Source: Alphaproteobacteria bacterium | GTDB taxonomy: Bacteria; Pseudomonadota; Alphaproteobacteria; Caulobacterales; Maricaulaceae | Direction: 5' to 3' | DNA: 6,381 bases | Assembly (NCBI GenBank): GCA_030428405.1 | Contig: JAUIEH010000171.1 | Coordinates: 1 to 6,381, forward strand | In this document: in pieces, positions 4,946 to 6,381 of the stretch | How positions within the stretch are numbered: the first letter of the stretch is position 1 | Layout: every line of letters begins with the position of its first letter | The notes under the pieces: model-generated | What the model saw: the letters and a program-made list of their open reading frames with translations, nothing else | What the model was told of the DNA's origin: nothing | Database searches by the model: none | Position numbers and translations under genes: made by a program

Positions 4946-4950
4946 CCTCC
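4946..4950 (-). promoter_or_regulatory. Ribosome binding site of the VOC gene
   Basis: Read on the minus strand this is GGAGG, 5 nt before the ATG at 4940. It decides the short start over the in-frame upstream extension. Confidence 0.7.
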
Positions 4951-4972
4951 GCGTGCGGGGCGGAGATGCTGA

Positions 4973-4997
4973 GGCTTGCACGCCAGCAGCGCAAGCC
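4973..4997 (-). promoter_or_regulatory. Hairpin in the VOC gene leader
   Basis: GGCTTGC (4973-4979) and GCAAGCC (4991-4997) form a perfect 7-bp inverted repeat with an 11-nt loop. It lies 33-57 nt before the VOC start. It has no U-tract. It could be a leader structure or part of the end of the lepA transcript. Confidence 0.3.
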
Positions 4998-5003
4998 GCG
5001 CGC

Positions 5004-5033
5004 CTTAGTTGCGACGGAAGACGCTGGCGTCAA
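5004..5033 (-). promoter_or_regulatory. Candidate promoter for the VOC gene
   Basis: On the minus strand TTGACG (5028-5033, five of six -35 matches) is followed after 18 bp by ACTAAG (5004-5009), a weak -10. A short palindrome, GACGC-TG-GCGTC (5020-5031), overlaps the -35 and might be an operator. The -10 is poor, so confidence is low. Confidence 0.25.
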
Positions 5034-5071
5034 ACCACGCCATCGCCGTTCGCCGCGGACACCGACCGGTC

Positions 5072-5090
5072 AAAAATGCTGACGCAAGCA
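5072..5090 (-). terminator. Weak intrinsic-terminator-like end after lepA
   Basis: On the minus strand, 4 nt past the lepA stop, TGCT and AGCA (5087-5090 and 5077-5080) can pair around a 6-nt loop and are followed at once by a run of five T (5072-5076). The overlapping GCTG/CAGC pairing is an alternative. A 4-bp stem is weak, so this may be incidental. Confidence 0.3.
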
Positions 5091-5094
5091 GCGC

Positions 5095-6381
5095 CTAACT
5101 GTCCTGCATCTTGAGCGCCTGGATGAAGGCTTCTTGCGGGATTTCGACGCGGCCGAACTGGCGCATCTTCTTCTTGCCCGCTTTCTGCTTCTCCAACAGC
5201 TTGCGCTTGCGCGTGACGTCGCCGCCGTAACATTTCGCGGTCACGTCTTTTCTCAGTGCAGAAATGGTTTCGCGTGCAATCACGCGGCCGCCGATTGCGG
5301 CCTGGATGGGAATTTTGAACATATGACGCGGGATCAGCTCTTTGAGCTTTTCGCACATGACGCGGCCGCGGCGCTCGGCCTGGCTGCGGTGCACCAGCAT
5401 TGAGAGCGCATCGACTGGTTCGTCATTGACGAGAATGTTCATTTTCACGAGGTCGCCCTCGCGGTGATCGACGAGCTGATAATCGAAGCTCGCATAGCCC
5501 TTCGAGATTGATTTCAGCCGGTCGTAGAAATCGAACACGACCTCGTTCAGCGGCAGCTCGTAAGTCAGCATGGCGCGCGGACCGACATAGGACAGATCCT
5601 TCTGCACGCCGCGCCGCTCCTGGCAGAGCTGCAGGATCGGGCCGAGATAGTCGTCCGGGGTCAGAATGGATGCCTTGATCCAGGGTTCTTCAATCGTATC
5701 GATGCGCACGACGTCGGGCATGTCGGCGGGATTGTGCAGTTCCAGCGTCTCGCCGTCCGTCAGATGCATGCGGTAGACGACCGACGGCGCCGTCGCGATC
5801 AGGTCGAGATCGAATTCGCGCGCGAGACGCTCCTGAATGATTTCCAAATGCAGAAGCCCGAGAAAGCCGCAGCGGAAACCGAAACCAAGCGCGGCCGATG
5901 TCTCCATCTCGAAGGAAAAGCTCGCATCATTGAGCCGCAGCTTGCCCATCGCGGCGCGCAGATCCTCGAAATCTCCAGCGTCGACAGGAAACAAGCCGCA
6001 AAAGACCACCGGTTGAGCCGGACGAAAGCCCGGCAGCGGCGCAGCGGTCTGGCGCTTGTCTTCCGTAATCGTATCACCGACGGCCGCGTCTGCGACTTCC
6101 TTGATCGAGGCGGTCAGCACGCCGACCTCGCCAGGGCCGAGTTCGGCCATTTCCGTCAGCTTGGGCGACAACACGCCGACGCGATCGACCGGATGCACGG
6201 CGCCGGTCGACATCATCTTGATGCGCATGCCCTTCTTGAGCACGCCGTCAATGACGCGGAAGAGCACGACGACGCCGAGATAAGGGTCATACCAGGCGTC
6301 GACCAGCATCGCCTTAAGCGGCGCATCGCGCTCGCCTTCACGCGGCGGCGGCAGGCGAGTCACGATCGCTTCGAGCACGTC
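5095..6381 (-). CDS. lepA: Elongation factor 4 (LepA), C-terminal 428 residues; 5' end outside the window
   Basis: LepA/EF4 is a ribosome-binding translational GTPase linked to back-translocation and to ribosome assembly. About 430 of the usual 600 residues are here; the GTPase domain lies beyond the right edge. In order from the edge: the DVLEAIVTRLPPP linker after the G domain; the beta-barrel domain II (AMLVDAWYDPYLGVVVLFRV to VGDTIT); the EF-G-like domain III with GFRCGFLGLLHLEIIQERL; the domain V region with KGYASFDYQL; and the LepA-specific C-terminal domain with AKCYGGDVTRKRKLLEKQKAGKKKM and QFGRVEIPQEAF. These last blocks separate LepA from EF-G and TypA. The frame has no break. A GTG at 6376-6378 encodes the Val of the DVLEAIV block and is not a start. 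The stop is TAG at 5095-5097. The gene is the best taxonomic marker in the window. Confidence 0.98.
   Translation of the reverse strand, partial: DVLEAIVTRLPPPREGERDAPLKAMLVDAWYDPYLGVVVLFRVIDGVLKKGMRIKMMSTGAVHPVDRVGVLSPKLTEMAELGPGEVGVLTASIKEVADAAVGDTITEDKRQTAAPLPGFRPAQPVVFCGLFPVDAGDFEDLRAAMGKLRLNDASFSFEMETSAALGFGFRCGFLGLLHLEIIQERLAREFDLDLIATAPSVVYRMHLTDGETLELHNPADMPDVVRIDTIEEPWIKASILTPDDYLGPILQLCQERRGVQKDLSYVGPRAMLTYELPLNEVVFDFYDRLKSISKGYASFDYQLVDHREGDLVKMNILVNDEPVDALSMLVHRSQAERRGRVMCEKLKELIPRHMFKIPIQAAIGGRVIARETISALRKDVTAKCYGGDVTRKRKLLEKQKAGKKKMRQFGRVEIPQEAFIQALKMQDS

Noticed and set aside
4941..5033. N-terminal extension of the VOC gene by 31 residues
   Set aside because: It has no family similarity, and a good GGAGG site sits before the internal ATG at 4940.
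6376..6378. GTG as the start codon of lepA
   Set aside because: It encodes an internal Val of a conserved LepA block; the gene simply runs past the window edge.

Overview
This is an ordinary-looking stretch of chromosome from a GC-rich bacterium (about 60-65% G+C by eye). The LepA sequence, the G/C-ending codons and the mix of small proteins point to an alphaproteobacterium, possibly of the Caulobacterales/Hyphomonadaceae/Parvularculaceae type. That placement is an inference from general impression, not from a search. I see no rRNA, tRNA, CRISPR array, insertion sequence, phage gene or att site, and no convincing sign of a new multi-gene defence or metabolic system.

Layout. Positions 1-527 (minus) hold the N-terminal part of an unrecognised cytoplasmic protein that runs off the left edge. 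After a 200-bp gap rich in small palindromes comes a 3-methyladenine DNA glycosylase I gene, tag (728-1363, minus). A divergent intergenic region of about 117 bp separates tag from four plus-strand genes. These are a predicted lipoprotein esterase of the HGGGW/GHSAG type (1481-2365), an exported protein with a Gly/Ser/Met tandem repeat in a low-complexity linker (2467-3393), a GNAT acetyltransferase (3495-3965) and a small SpoIIAA/STAS-like protein (4090-4470). Two minus-strand genes converge on this block: a PhnB-like VOC-fold protein (4524-4940) and the C-terminal 428 residues of elongation factor 4, lepA (5095-6381, continuing past the right edge). No gene-free stretch exceeds 300 bp.

The genes do not form one pathway. 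DNA alkylation repair, envelope esterase activity, acetyl transfer and ribosome back-translocation are unrelated jobs. The four plus-strand genes are separated by gaps of about 100-125 bp that contain hairpins or promoter-like sequence, so they are probably separate transcription units and not an operon.

The most interesting non-coding feature is between 3408 and 3484. A GC-rich terminator-like hairpin is followed at once by a perfect 12-bp inverted repeat. That repeat encloses an inner stem-loop and an exact TTGACA, and its 3' arm carries the purine-rich, Shine-Dalgarno-like sequence before the GNAT gene. The second is a cluster of palindromes with A/T cores around the 3' end of tag (617-767).
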